The notes: generated from the sequence alone by a model not told the origin. A stretch of DNA of 64,000 nucleotides from an uncultured Sphingomonadaceae bacterium (GCA_947501325.1 CANMVC010000002.1:744001-808000); one strand, 5' to 3'. Counted from the first letter of the stretch, positions 1 through 9,175 are shown. A program made the numbers and translations.

Positions 1-131
1 CTTCGTAGTGTTGCACAATCCGGCATGCGCTGACCCAAATCAGAAATGCTGAGAATACAGGCTTTATTGGTGAGAACTGTGTGAACTTTGGCCTCTCCTT
101 CCCACTCCCAATTAATAAGGAACCCAGATCC

Positions 132-545
132 ATGTCTCTGCTTTCCACCCTCATCGAACCCATCTCCAAAATAATCGACAAGGTCATCCCCGACAAAGAA
201 GCCCGCGACCGCGCCAAGCTGGAACTGCTCAAACTGGAGGGCAGTCAGGAAATGGAACAGGTCCGCGTCCAGATATCTGCCATCTTGGCAGAAGCGCAAT
301 CCACCGACCCCTGGACCAGCCGCGCTCGCCCGAGTTTTTTATACGTCATGTATATCTTGCTGCTCTGGTCTCTACCCATGGGTTTGATCGCCGCGATCAG
401 ACCAGAGGCAGCCCAGGACATTGCCAGCGGGATGAACGCTTATCTCGCCGGGATTCCCGAACCCCTATATGCCTTATTTGGGACAGGATATCTTGGCTAT
501 ACTGTGGCAAGACAATGGGGGAAAATACGCGGTGTCGAGAAATAG
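132..545 (+). CDS. GTA-type holin family protein (3-TM holin)
   Basis: A protein of 137 residues with a charged amphipathic N-terminal half (EARDRAKLELLKLEGSQEME) and a membrane-embedded C-terminal half. Hydrophobic stretches near residues 71-90 (FLYVMYILLLWSLPMGLIAA) and 108-128 flank a short loop. This fits the 3-TM holin family linked to gene transfer agent release. An in-frame upstream start at 81 exists, but the ATG at 132 follows AAGGA at good spacing. No capsid, tail or lysozyme genes are near, so this is a lone copy, not evidence of a prophage here. The family call rests on composition and remembered family pattern. Confidence 0.65.
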   Translation: MSLLSTLIEPISKIIDKVIPDKEARDRAKLELLKLEGSQEMEQVRVQISAILAEAQSTDPWTSRARPSFLYVMYILLLWSLPMGLIAAIRPEAAQDIASGMNAYLAGIPEPLYALFGTGYLGYTVARQWGKIRGVEK

Positions 546-573
546 ACAAAGAATCGCGTAGATTAACCGCCTG

Positions 574-609
574 TTTTTTGGGCAATTAACTATTTTCTTG
601 CCCAAAAAA
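574..609. repeat. Perfect 12-bp inverted repeat after the holin gene
   Basis: TTTTTTGGGCAA at 574-585 is mirrored by TTGCCCAAAAAA at 598-609 around a 12-nt loop. The T-run lies on the outer 5' side and the A-run on the outer 3' side, which is the reverse of an intrinsic terminator on either strand. It may be an operator or a transcript-stabilising hairpin. It lies between the holin gene and the Cys-rich lipoprotein gene. Confidence 0.5.
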
Positions 610-715
610 TGGACAATTTCCGCCATTTTTTAAGACGACGCACAAATAGACTTGCCATGCCTACATCTTTGCAGATAGAGGGGAAAGTCTAGTTCATTCC
701 AAAGGGGATATTTAA

Positions 716-1012
716 ATGTCTAACGAAACAAGTTTCCGCAAAATGCTGGCAGTAGCCGGTGGTCTTGCTCTTGCAGTACCTGCTCTTTCAGCATGTGCCG
801 AGCAAGCTGAAGACGCTGCTGCAACAGCAGAATGTGCTGCATGTGCAGCTGAATGCGCTGCTGAGTGTGCCGCATGTGCTGCTGAATGTGCTGCTGACGC
901 GACCGGCGATGCCGCTGCTTGTGCTGCTGGCTGTGCTGCATGCGCTGCTGAGTGTGCTGCTGAAGCTGCTGGCGATGCAGCTTGTGCTGCTGCAGACGCA
1001 GTTACCGAGTAA
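716..1012 (+). CDS. Ala/Cys-repeat small lipoprotein with cysteine stripe
   Basis: A protein of 98 residues beginning with a lipoprotein signal (lipobox LSAC, Cys27). The mature part is almost entirely Ala, Cys, Glu and Asp and carries 11 more cysteines in two blocks. In the first block successive spacings are 3, 4, 4, 3 and 4; in the second 4, 3 and 4. In an alpha helix (3.6 residues per turn) each block places its cysteines on one face. The start has a strong RBS (AAAGGGG). The next gene starts 17 nt downstream, so the two are probably cotranscribed. I recognise no family. Metal binding, for instance of Cu(I) as in cysteine-lined copper storage proteins, is inference. The codon repetition could also be simple expansion. 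Confidence 0.75.
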   Translation: MSNETSFRKMLAVAGGLALAVPALSACAEQAEDAAATAECAACAAECAAECAACAAECAADATGDAAACAAGCAACAAECAAEAAGDAACAAADAVTE

Positions 1013-1029
1013 GCTAAGCTTATTCAGCA

Positions 1030-1656
1030 TTGGAAAATGCATTAGAAAGGCTGTTTGAGCTTACGGGCCAGATAGCTAAAGAGGGCGTCTCGCTAGTACC
1101 CAGAGTGGTACCGGCAGACGCCCCTTTCGTTCAGTACCAACATTATCCGAAGGGCGACTGTGTTGCACCCGGCAACAAGTCTCGCTGGTTTTACCATGCG
1201 CACAAACCCGAAGAACGGGAAGAAGGCGAACATGGCCATTTCCACATGTTCCTGCCGCTCGATATGTTCAAAGGCGTAGACGCGCTGTACGAACCACCGA
1301 AAAAATTACCCAATGGCAAACCAACCCAAGGCGTTGTCCATTTTGGTGCTTTGAGCTTTGATCTCGATGGCATGCCGCTTAGCTGGTTCACGACCAACTA
1401 TTGGGTCACTTACGAATATTTCATGCCTGCTGATGCCATAGCATCACGGCTAAAGCTATTTTCGATGAAAAACGCGCCGGGTGATCCGCTGGTCAACGAC
1501 TGGCTTACCGCCGCTGTAACGGTTTTTAACGAGCCAATTATTGACATGCTCAACGAACGGGACAAGCTGTTAGCCGAAAAGAAGGCGGAGCTTGGCGACG
1601 CTGTCTTCGAGAATAAATCGGTCGAGATCATGTCACGCCGGGCCTTCGACCTTTAA
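1030..1656 (+). CDS. DUF6969 family protein
   Basis: A soluble protein of 208 residues with no signal peptide. The conserved-looking core (YQHYPKGDCV, then SRWFYHAHKPEERE and HGHFHMFL at about residues 35-75) is rich in His and acidic residues. It matches my memory of the uncharacterised DUF6969 family. The HAH and HGHFH clusters could bind a metal, which is inference. The start is TTG, 17 nt after the stop of the Cys-rich lipoprotein; no upstream in-frame ATG fits. The pairing with a cysteine-stripe lipoprotein suggests a joint role in metal or thiol chemistry, but nothing here proves it. Confidence 0.7.
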   Translation: MENALERLFELTGQIAKEGVSLVPRVVPADAPFVQYQHYPKGDCVAPGNKSRWFYHAHKPEEREEGEHGHFHMFLPLDMFKGVDALYEPPKKLPNGKPTQGVVHFGALSFDLDGMPLSWFTTNYWVTYEYFMPADAIASRLKLFSMKNAPGDPLVNDWLTAAVTVFNEPIIDMLNERDKLLAEKKAELGDAVFENKSVEIMSRRAFDL

Positions 1657-1719
1657 GCCGAAAGCGTCTCGAATTATCGCGCTGAGCCGCATTTGGCAAT
1701 GCAACCGGGCCAAGCGCTT

Positions 1720-2226
1720 CTATCGTTCAACAACGTCCTTTTTCATCGGAGCAAGCTTCGCCAGAAACCGATTTTGCAGCCGGAAGGGGACCTTTTCTTC
1801 TTCCATAGCTACCTGTAAATTCTCAACCAGCGCGTTCATATCGGCCATCTGAATGCCCAGATTTTTATGCGCAGCGCGCATGTCGCGGCCAGAATAATCG
1901 CAACCGGCATTGAGTATGTAACAAAATTGTTCGAAAAGCGTTCGGCGCAGACGCATCATGTCCTGACCTTTGAAAATATCACCGATCCTCGGATCTTCAA
2001 TGCTGATATCAACAAGACGATCGGATATGCGCTGGATACCTTGTTGGTTACCAAAGGCTTGCGCCATGTAAGAACCGGAAAATTGCCTGGCGCCTGCATT
2101 GTCATTGCTTTTCGCATAGGCATCAACCGGCAATTCTCCGGTTACCGGATCCCGTACTTCCGTTTCATCGATAATCGGAGACGGCGCTTCTTGAAGAGCC
2201 ATCAGCAGGGCAATTGAAACAAACAT
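1720..2226 (-). CDS. Group 1 truncated hemoglobin, probably exported
   Basis: A protein of 168 residues. Its C-terminal ~120 residues carry the truncated-globin pattern: GIQRISDRLVDISIEDPRI near the helix B/C region and the proximal His in the motif AAHKNLGI. The N-terminal ~45 residues extend beyond a minimal 2-on-2 globin and begin with a short hydrophobic stretch (MFVSIALLMAL) that may be a signal or anchor. Two cysteines (CYILNAGCDY) are close enough to form a disulfide if exported. It is the second gene of an operon after DUF3034, with a 12-nt gap. The role (O2, NO or peroxide chemistry in the periplasm) is inferred from family and location. Confidence 0.75.
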   Translation of the reverse strand: MFVSIALLMALQEAPSPIIDETEVRDPVTGELPVDAYAKSNDNAGARQFSGSYMAQAFGNQQGIQRISDRLVDISIEDPRIGDIFKGQDMMRLRRTLFEQFCYILNAGCDYSGRDMRAAHKNLGIQMADMNALVENLQVAMEEEKVPFRLQNRFLAKLAPMKKDVVER

Positions 2227-2238
2227 ATCCTGTTATCC

Positions 2239-3120
2239 TCAAAAAGATGCGCGGAGCGAGAGAAAGGCGCCCCGCTGATTATCAGCGGTAGCGATCGACC
2301 CCAAGTCGACATAAGCGCCAGCAACGGTCAGGTTGCGATTAATGGCATAGGCGGCAAACAGATCGAACCAGTCGTCTTCTCTGGCAATACCCAGATTGTC
2401 CGGTTTCGTTCGATATTCCCCGCCAACAACGAATTTGCGAGAAAATTGATACGCTACAGAGCCTTCAAATTGCAGCGCCCGTGCATCCTTCTGATCTCCG
2501 CCAAACCCAAGCAATCCGCCTTGATTGGCCTTGGTGTAGCGGACTGTTGCATTGGCCAATATACTTTGTGCCAGGAACAGTTTGGTAGCGCTGACATAAA
2601 AATCTGTGCCGTTGGTTTCAGCTGCACCCACCGCCCTTGCAACCTGCCCGTCGAGATTGCGCTTGTGCTGCACACCGACAGCTATTTGGGGCATATGCGG
2701 ATCGCCATATATCACATCCCCTGCCAAACGTATCTTGGCTCCGTAGACATCCTGATTAAGGCTATATCCAAATCCCAGACCCAAAGCGGCCCCGATGGAT
2801 TTTGTATTGAGATTCTGCCGCGCATAGCTGAGTTCCACACGGTCGAATAATCCGATGGCAACGCCTTGGGTATCGAGCCGATAGTCAGGCAATTCGACAA
2901 GCGTGATGTGGGCAGAGCCACCAATGCCGTCTTTCGTTGCGTTTCCTGCGATCAAACTCCAACTCGCCAGACCCCCGCCAGAAGAGCCCTCCACGGTCGC
3001 TATTCCATTTGTCAGAAGTAACTTGCCGCCAGAACGTAAATCTTCGGCAAATGCGGGTGCCGCTAAACTTACCGCGATCGCAACCGTTACCGATGTCAGA
3101 AAGAAACGTAGAAAACTCAT
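2239..3120 (-). CDS. DUF3034 family outer-membrane beta-barrel protein
   Basis: A protein of about 293 residues with a cleavable signal peptide (ending near PAFAED) and a body of alternating hydrophobic/polar strands ending in Phe (LSLRASF), typical of an outer-membrane barrel. The segment LLTNGIATVEGSSGGGLASW matches the start of the DUF3034 family as I know it. The ATG at 3120 is chosen over a TTG three codons upstream. It is transcribed divergently from the cupredoxin-like gene, sharing a ~125-bp control region, and is followed by the truncated globin gene. Substrate unknown. Confidence 0.75.
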   Translation of the reverse strand: MSFLRFFLTSVTVAIAVSLAAPAFAEDLRSGGKLLLTNGIATVEGSSGGGLASWSLIAGNATKDGIGGSAHITLVELPDYRLDTQGVAIGLFDRVELSYARQNLNTKSIGAALGLGFGYSLNQDVYGAKIRLAGDVIYGDPHMPQIAVGVQHKRNLDGQVARAVGAAETNGTDFYVSATKLFLAQSILANATVRYTKANQGGLLGFGGDQKDARALQFEGSVAYQFSRKFVVGGEYRTKPDNLGIAREDDWFDLFAAYAINRNLTVAGAYVDLGSIATADNQRGAFLSLRASF

Positions 3121-3244
3121 ATCGAGCAATGGTTTAGATATTTATGGTTAAAATAGAGCTAAGAAAAATCAACGATCGAGTACGAAGAAGAGATATTTCC
3201 GAGAGTTATCCGGTTAGTAATCATTTTTGCGTACGAGCTGTGAC

Positions 3245-3880
3245 ATGAAATATCGTTTCACAACTATGCTGGCTGGATTATTGGCCATCATTCCCGTTAG
3301 CCTGAGCTCGATTGTTTTCGGCCAGTCGTCAACCGGTGCGCGTCTGAGCATCGCCGTGAAAGACGATAACGGCATGCCGGTAAGGGATGCCGTGGTCATG
3401 GTTTATCCAGCAAAAGGCAACGGTGGCGTTGGTTTTAAATCAGGCAACGCCGTCATGAACCAGCGCAACATTCAATTTAGCCCAGGGACCATCGTCGTGG
3501 GCAAGGGAGCCACCGTAAGCTTCCCCAATCGCGACCGCGTGCGCCATAATGTCTATAGCTTTTCGAAAGCCGCGCGCTTTGAAATGAAATTATACGGCAA
3601 AGACCAATCCCGATCACGAGCATTTCCGATCGCCGGTACCGTCGCGCTGGGCTGTAATATTCATGACGAAATGAAGGGCTTTATAAAAGTCGTCGATACG
3701 CCCTATGCCGCAAAAACCAATCACAATGGCTTGGTCCAGATTGACAGCTTGCCCAGTGGATCGGCCAAGCTCAAAGTCTGGCATCCCAAAAACCGTGTTC
3801 GCAATGGCGAAACGCTTAGCAATATTGAGATAACCGGCGGCAATATCAAACAGACGGTTAAACTGGCACTTCGCAGATGA
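3245..3880 (+). CDS. Periplasmic cupredoxin-like (methylamine-utilisation-like) protein
   Basis: A protein of 211 residues with a signal peptide (cleavage near VFGQ). Residues about 75-150 carry a blue-copper-like pattern: a first His in RVRHNVYS and, later, Cys, His and Met in GCNIHDEMKG, in the order and spacing expected of cupredoxin ligands. The C-terminal part (LPSGSAKLKVWHP) resembles a carboxypeptidase-regulatory-type beta domain. Such proteins are often named methylamine utilisation protein, but no methylamine genes are here. The stop overlaps the next gene's ATG by 4 nt, so it is translationally coupled to the GGDEF-EAL enzyme and may supply a periplasmic redox or copper signal. That last point is inference. 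Confidence 0.75.
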   Translation: MKYRFTTMLAGLLAIIPVSLSSIVFGQSSTGARLSIAVKDDNGMPVRDAVVMVYPAKGNGGVGFKSGNAVMNQRNIQFSPGTIVVGKGATVSFPNRDRVRHNVYSFSKAARFEMKLYGKDQSRSRAFPIAGTVALGCNIHDEMKGFIKVVDTPYAAKTNHNGLVQIDSLPSGSAKLKVWHPKNRVRNGETLSNIEITGGNIKQTVKLALRR

Positions 3881-6177
3881 TCACTAAGTTATTGCGATCA
3901 GGTTCGCTGTCGAAGCGGATTGCGTTTCTATATTCCGGTCTGTTTATTTTGACGTTTGGCACGTTAATCGTAGTCGCGACAGGCGGCATTGAACGTTATG
4001 CGGCCGGGATGATCTCAGACGAAATGCGTTCAAACGCCAAGGCATTTGAAAAATTACTCGAACTTGAATCTAAAAATATGTCAGCCGCCTCGGAAATATT
4101 GGCGTCAGATTTCGGTTTCCGGGAAGCCGTCGCGTTGGGAGATAAGCCGACTATCGAAAGTGCCCTGGTCAGCCTGAAAAATCGCCTGGATGTACCCAAT
4201 GCATTCATCATGACCCTGGCGGGCGACACGATCGGGCTGCAAGATGCCCTGACTAATAGCGATACCGACAGTTTGTGGCTTGCTCTTGATGAAGGGGCGG
4301 ATAGCGGCCTGATCAAAATTAATGAGCAATATCACGGGGTCGTAGCGTCACCGGTTGAAGCGCCTGACCTTTTTGGCTGGTTGGTTGTGGGCAAGCCGCT
4401 CGATCAAGCTGAGATGGCCCAGCTGTCTGAACTGGCACCCATTGAGCTGACCGCGACAGTGGTCGAACGCAGCAACCTATCGGCTGCCCTTCAGTCTTCG
4501 ATCGATAGCCAGATAGAAATATCCGAAAAAGGCGATCGGATCTTGTATCGCACATCCGGCCTGCCGGCACTTAGCAGCAATCATCAACCTGTGTTGCTGT
4601 TACGCTATTCTCTCAGCGAAGCTCTAAGCGCGTATCGCCCGATTACATGGATATTGATAAGCTTGAGCCTTGCTGGCTTATTGGTCATCATCGGCGCCGG
4701 ATGGTTACTTGCAAAGGGCATCACGCGGCCAATTGCCAAGCTGGATAAAGCGGCCCAGCTCATTCGAGCCGGCCAGAGAAAAAAGGTCACAATCAATTCC
4801 TCCGACGAGATTGGCCGATTGGCCGAGAGTTTCAATCAGATGGTTGATGCTATCGTGGAGCGGGAAGACGAGATATCTCACATCGCTTTGCACGATGCTC
4901 TCACGGGCTTGCCCAATCGAAAATATTTTAAAGACCATCTGGAATCTGCAATGAAAAAATGCAGTGATACCAATCTGGTCGCGGCCTTTTATCTGGATTT
5001 GGATAATTTCAAATCCGTCAATGACACGCTTGGCCATCCGGTTGGAGATGCGTTGCTAAAAACCGTCGCCGCTCGGATGGAGGAGGTTCTCGACGGGCTT
5101 TTGCTCGCGCGCTTGGGTGGCGATGAATTTGCCATTCTCGTGGATGGTGCACCCAGCAGCGACGATATTACGCTGCTCGCAGAAAGGCTTGATCGATCCT
5201 TCGGCAAGCGCTTTACGGTTGCAGGTCATGAAATGCCGAGCACATCGAGCATCGGGATAGCCGTAGCGCCGCATGACGGCACAACGTCCGAAGATCTGAT
5301 GAAAAATGCTGACTTGGCTTTGTATAAGGCCAAGAATGAAGGAAAGAGCTGCTACCGTTTCTTCGAAAAAGGGATGGATGAACAGGCCCAAAAAAGGCGC
5401 CAGATGGAGCTCGACCTCAAGTTGGCAATCGAAGAAGGCCAGTTTGAACTGCATTATCAACCGCTTTATGATGCGCATCTGGAGAAAATAAGCGGATTTG
5501 AAGCGTTGATTCGGTGGAACCATCCCGACCGAGGACTGGTCCCGCCGGTTAATTTCATACCGTTGGCAGAGGAGACCGGCCTGATCGTCCCGATAGGTGA
5601 ATGGGTTATTCAAGAGGCCTGTCGCCAAGCTTCACAATGGCCAGAGGACATTCGCATTGCAATCAATGTCTCGCCCGTTCAGTTCCGCTCCACTGGTCTG
5701 CGCGCTGTTTTGTTGCAAGCCCTCAGCCGATATGGCCTGGCGCCAGAACGCCTCGAGCTGGAAATCACAGAATCACTATTGATTGAGAATGTCGAAGATA
5801 CGCTGAAAGTCTTGCACGGCCTTCGTGCAATTGGGGTGAGGATAGCGCTGGACGATTTTGGAACCGGATTTTCTTCGCTCAGCTACTTGCGAAGCTTTCC
5901 ATTTGACAAGATCAAGATCGATCGCAGCTTTGTTGTGGATATACTCCAGGACAAGAGCTGCGCAGATATTGTTCAAGCTATTATCGGGCTGGCTGCAGCA
6001 TTGGGCATGGAAACCATAGCCGAGGGCGTGGAGGAACAAGAGCAAGTCGATATGCTGTTGCAACGCGGGTGTAACAACATCCAGGGCTATTTGATCAGCC
6101 GCCCAATTAATGGGGTTTCCGCGACCGATTTTCTGGAACAAGCATCACAGTCGAACCGGAACCGAAAAACTGCGTAA
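3877..6177 (+). CDS. Membrane diguanylate cyclase/phosphodiesterase (sensor-HAMP-GGDEF-EAL)
   Basis: A protein of 766 residues. A TM helix at about 14-34, an extracytoplasmic sensor region of ~210 residues and a second TM near 257-277 are followed by HAMP (~278-330), GGDEF (~335-500) and EAL (~515-750) domains. The cyclase motif GGDEF (414-418) and the phosphodiesterase signature EAL (542-544), with DDFGTGFSSLSYL further on, are all intact, so both c-di-GMP synthesis and hydrolysis are possible. The start overlaps the stop of the cupredoxin-like gene (ATGA). The coupling and the large periplasmic domain suggest that the small protein is its sensory partner. Confidence 0.93.
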   Translation: MITKLLRSGSLSKRIAFLYSGLFILTFGTLIVVATGGIERYAAGMISDEMRSNAKAFEKLLELESKNMSAASEILASDFGFREAVALGDKPTIESALVSLKNRLDVPNAFIMTLAGDTIGLQDALTNSDTDSLWLALDEGADSGLIKINEQYHGVVASPVEAPDLFGWLVVGKPLDQAEMAQLSELAPIELTATVVERSNLSAALQSSIDSQIEISEKGDRILYRTSGLPALSSNHQPVLLLRYSLSEALSAYRPITWILISLSLAGLLVIIGAGWLLAKGITRPIAKLDKAAQLIRAGQRKKVTINSSDEIGRLAESFNQMVDAIVEREDEISHIALHDALTGLPNRKYFKDHLESAMKKCSDTNLVAAFYLDLDNFKSVNDTLGHPVGDALLKTVAARMEEVLDGLLLARLGGDEFAILVDGAPSSDDITLLAERLDRSFGKRFTVAGHEMPSTSSIGIAVAPHDGTTSEDLMKNADLALYKAKNEGKSCYRFFEKGMDEQAQKRRQMELDLKLAIEEGQFELHYQPLYDAHLEKISGFEALIRWNHPDRGLVPPVNFIPLAEETGLIVPIGEWVIQEACRQASQWPEDIRIAINVSPVQFRSTGLRAVLLQALSRYGLAPERLELEITESLLIENVEDTLKVLHGLRAIGVRIALDDFGTGFSSLSYLRSFPFDKIKIDRSFVVDILQDKSCADIVQAIIGLAAALGMETIAEGVEEQEQVDMLLQRGCNNIQGYLISRPINGVSATDFLEQASQSNRNRKTA

Positions 6178-6281
6178 TGGAAAACCACCAAACCGAGAGC
6201 CGGAGATTAAATGGGTCCGTCACTTTCAATTAGGTAATCCACATAGCGGAAGAGCCGCTTTCGCTCTGCAGGCCTCTTGGC

Positions 6282-7844
6282 TTAACTATCGGATCTAATC
6301 AAATAATCAAACGCAGACAGGCCAGCCTTCGACCCCTCACCCATCGCGACAACGATCTGCTTGTAAGGAGCAATGGTTGCATCCCCTGCGGCAAAAACGC
6401 CCGGCAAGCTGGTGCCACCATGTTCATCAACATCAATCTCGCCATATTTTGTCAGCTCCAGCGTGTCGTTTAGCCATTCACTGTTTGGAACCAACCCAAT
6501 CTGCACGAAGATACCATCTAGCTCTACGTCATGGCTCGCGCCGCTATCACGGTCGGTATAACGTAACCCGATAACTTTGTCGCCGTCGCCGAGAACCTCA
6601 GTCGTTTGCGCTGATTTGACGATAGTTACATTGGGCAAGCTTTCCAATTTAGTCTGCAAGACTGCATCTGCCCGCAAATCGCTGTCAAATTCGAGGAGCG
6701 TCACCTGCTTAACGAGGCCAGCCAAATCAATCGCCGCTTCCACGCCGCTATTGCCTCCGCCAATTACAGCGACATCCTTGCCTTTATAAAGAGGACCGTC
6801 GCAGTGCGGACAATAAGCGACGCCACGATTACGATATTCTTCTTCACCCGGCACACCTATCTGCCGCCAGCGCGCACCGGTGGACAGAATGATAGTTTTC
6901 GCCTTCAGCTCTGCGCCGTTTTGAAGATGCAGTTTGTGCAAGCCATCACCATTGGCCGCTGCCAGACTGACTGCCTTTTGAGTATCCATGATATCAACTT
7001 CATATTCCCGGACATGCTGTTCTAGCTCAGCGGCAAGCTTGGGGCCTTCCGTGCGCTGCACCGAGATAAAGTTTTCGATGCCGAGCGTGTCCAGCAATTG
7101 GCCACCAAATCGCTCTGAGACAATGCCAGTGCGTATCCCTTTACGAGCGGTATAAATAGCTGCCGCTGCTCCAGCGGGGCCACCACCCACCACAAGTACA
7201 TCGAATGGATCCTTACTCGACAGCTTCTCAGCCGCTTTTTCCGAAGCACTGCTATCGAGTTTCGTTACAATCTGTGCAAGATCCATACGGCCTGCGCCAA
7301 AGGGCTCTCCATTGAGAAAAGTGGTCGGCACAGCCATGATTTTTCGCCGTTCGACTTCATCTTGGAACAGAGCGCCGTCAATGGCCGTGTGCCGGATATT
7401 CGGATTAAGTGCGGCCATGATATTCAGCGCCTGCACGACATCAGGGCAGTTTTGGCAGGACAGCGAGAAGAAGGTTTCGAAATGAAAGTCGCCTTCTAAG
7501 CCCCGCACAGTGTCGAGCAGGTCTGCATCTTCTTTCGGCATATGACCGCCGACATGGAGCAAAGCGAGTATCAAAGACGAAAATTCATGACCGATGGGCA
7601 GGCCCGCAAACTCTACCTCTGATTTTCCATCATCGGCTACAATAGTGAAAGATGGGCGCCGGTTAGCGGTACCATCATAAAAGGCCTCAACTTTTTCAGA
7701 AAGCGGAGCAATCGTTTCGAGCAGTTCTCTCAGTTCAGCAGATTTGGGACCATTGTCCAGAGACGCTATAAGACGAATAGGTCGACGCAAATTCTCCAGA
7801 TAAGTTTTCAGTTGCGCGATCGTGGGTTCATCAAGGACTGCCAT
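6282..7844 (-). CDS. ahpF: Alkyl hydroperoxide reductase subunit F
   Basis: A flavin disulfide reductase of 520 residues, the normal AhpF length. The N-terminal tandem thioredoxin-like domains carry the redox pair [13 protein letters not shown] near residue 129. An FAD site ([19 protein letters not shown]), the second CxxC ([11 protein letters not shown]) and a pyridine-nucleotide site ([12 protein letters not shown]) follow. It reduces AhpC using NADH. It lies 118 nt downstream of ahpC on the same strand, so the two probably form one operon. It converges with the GGDEF-EAL gene. Confidence 0.97.
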   Translation of the reverse strand: MAVLDEPTIAQLKTYLENLRRPIRLIASLDNGPKSAELRELLETIAPLSEKVEAFYDGTANRRPSFTIVADDGKSEVEFAGLPIGHEFSSLILALLHVGGHMPKEDADLLDTVRGLEGDFHFETFFSLSCQNCPDVVQALNIMAALNPNIRHTAIDGALFQDEVERRKIMAVPTTFLNGEPFGAGRMDLAQIVTKLDSSASEKAAEKLSSKDPFDVLVVGGGPAGAAAAIYTARKGIRTGIVSERFGGQLLDTLGIENFISVQRTEGPKLAAELEQHVREYEVDIMDTQKAVSLAAANGDGLHKLHLQNGAELKAKTIILSTGARWRQIGVPGEEEYRNRGVAYCPHCDGPLYKGKDVAVIGGGNSGVEAAIDLAGLVKQVTLLEFDSDLRADAVLQTKLESLPNVTIVKSAQTTEVLGDGDKVIGLRYTDRDSGASHDVELDGIFVQIGLVPNSEWLNDTLELTKYGEIDVDEHGGTSLPGVFAAGDATIAPYKQIVVAMGEGSKAGLSAFDYLIRSDS

Positions 7845-7962
7845 GTCTGAGCTCTATTCTTTTTTTGGGGGATATAACCGAACCTTTACGGTTCGGTGAG
7901 ATACCAGAGGCGACCAATCGATCGAGAGGCCGCCTCCAGCATTCGTTCTGCGTCGGTCTTAG

Positions 7963-8526
7963 TTAGATTTTTCCGACGAGCTCAATGGACGGAGCAAGCG
8001 TGGTTTCGCCTTCTTCCCATTTTGCTGGGCATACTTCACCGGGATTTGCGCGAACATATTGAGCAGCTTTTATCTTGCGCACCAGTTCCGCAGCATTGCG
8101 GCCAACACCTTCGCAGGTGATTTCCATAACTTGAATCACGCCATCGGGATCGACAACGAACGTAGCCCGGTCAGACAACCCTTGGCCTTCTCGAAGAACA
8201 CCAAAATTATTGCTTATCTGATGGTTCTGATCACCAAGCATGTAGAAGTTGATTTTGCCAATAGCATCTGAACTTCCGTGCCAAGCTTTATGACTAAAAT
8301 GGGTATCTGTTGAAACGGAATATACTTCAACGCCCATTTTCTGGAGTTCATCATATTGATCAGCAAGATCTTCAAGCTCGGTTGGGCACACAAAGGTGAA
8401 ATCTGCTGGATAAAAGAAGAATACAGCCCATTTTCCTTGGGTGTGTTCTTCCGACACATTAACAAATTCACCCCGATAAAATGCTTCCGTTGAAAATGGC
8501 AGTATCTTACTATTAATCGTTGTCAT
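7963..8526 (-). CDS. ahpC: Alkyl hydroperoxide reductase subunit C (typical 2-Cys peroxiredoxin)
   Basis: A peroxiredoxin of 187 residues with peroxidatic Cys47 in DFTFVCPTE and resolving Cys166 in [11 protein letters not shown], the positions expected for AhpC. It reduces H2O2 and organic peroxides in the cytosol and is recycled by AhpF, encoded next. The ATG follows AAGGAATAAAA. An OxyR-type promoter could lie in the gap upstream, but I could not identify a site with confidence. Confidence 0.97.
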   Translation of the reverse strand: MTTINSKILPFSTEAFYRGEFVNVSEEHTQGKWAVFFFYPADFTFVCPTELEDLADQYDELQKMGVEVYSVSTDTHFSHKAWHGSSDAIGKINFYMLGDQNHQISNNFGVLREGQGLSDRATFVVDPDGVIQVMEITCEGVGRNAAELVRKIKAAQYVRANPGEVCPAKWEEGETTLAPSIELVGKI

Positions 8527-9012
8527 TTTTATTCCTTATTAGTGGTAAAATTACGAGTTTTTCTGCATCTCTTACCAAAGATTACAGTTGTTCAAATAAT
8601 TTGATCGAGGCGCAGATATGCGGATACGGCTTGCGTTTCAACACCTCATTGGATGAATTCCGGTTATTATTTTTGTCACTGTCATTGGGGCATTCGATCA
8701 GCTGCGTGATGATATGTTTCAGCCTGCAATTCTTGAGTTGGAAAAATACGACGAGCTATGAGTTTTCCATCCGGAACCAAGCAAAAATAAGTGATCTTGC
8801 ACTAGGGCTTTGGCCTTCTAAGCTATCGGGATAAATTTGTAACCGCATTGGCGCTTTTATCATGTCAGCTTCTCAACCAGACGCTGCCTATAAGTCACCT
8901 ACGCAGATTTCAGGCAATTTATGGTGATTAGATTGACCCTCGCCGCCTAAGTTAAAGCGAAGAGTCCATTCTATACAATTCAAATTGAAAGCTTTGGATT
9001 AACTCATTTCAT

Positions 9013-9037
9013 GGAACGGAAATCGCGACCCACCGTT
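9013..9037 (+). promoter_or_regulatory. Orphan EcfG-type (general stress) promoter
   Basis: GGAAC (9013-9017), 16 bases, then CGTT (9034-9037): an exact match to the alphaproteobacterial EcfG consensus and the same spacing as in front of phyR in this window. No coding gene starts within 300 bp downstream; the predicted transcript would begin about where the GC hairpin at 9043 starts. Confidence 0.6.
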
Positions 9038-9042
9038 TCAGC

Positions 9043-9175
9043 GCCCCGCCCGCCACCTCAGGTTGGCGGGGCATATTTTCCTCCAATCTTGGCTGGTTAA
9101 ATATCGGGCCCTCTTCCCAAGCTCTGTTAAAGCGACTTATCGCAAAGCATGGAAAGGTCATTTTCCGCCGATAAG
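9043..9175 (+). ncRNA. Candidate structured small RNA or leader
   Basis: Two foldable blocks lie directly behind the EcfG-type promoter. The first pairs GCCCCGCC (9043-9050) with GGCGGGGC (9065-9072). The second pairs CTTATCG (9136-9142) with CGATAAG (9169-9175), with GGAAA/TTTCC nested inside. There is no clear coding frame with an RBS. It could be a stress-induced sRNA, a long leader, or simply a terminator plus unrelated sequence. No U-tract terminator is evident at its end. Confidence 0.25.

Noticed and set aside
132-545. Prophage or gene transfer agent cluster
   Set aside because: Only a holin-like gene is present. There is no terminase, capsid, tail or integrase gene in the window.
720-1058. 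Long open frames on both strands across the Cys-rich lipoprotein gene
   Set aside because: They are by-products of the repetitive GCT/TGT codons. None has an RBS or signal like that of the gene at 716.
8520-8834. A possible 104-codon gene upstream of ahpC
   Set aside because: It overlaps the ahpC start on the opposite strand, has no RBS and has no recognisable composition.
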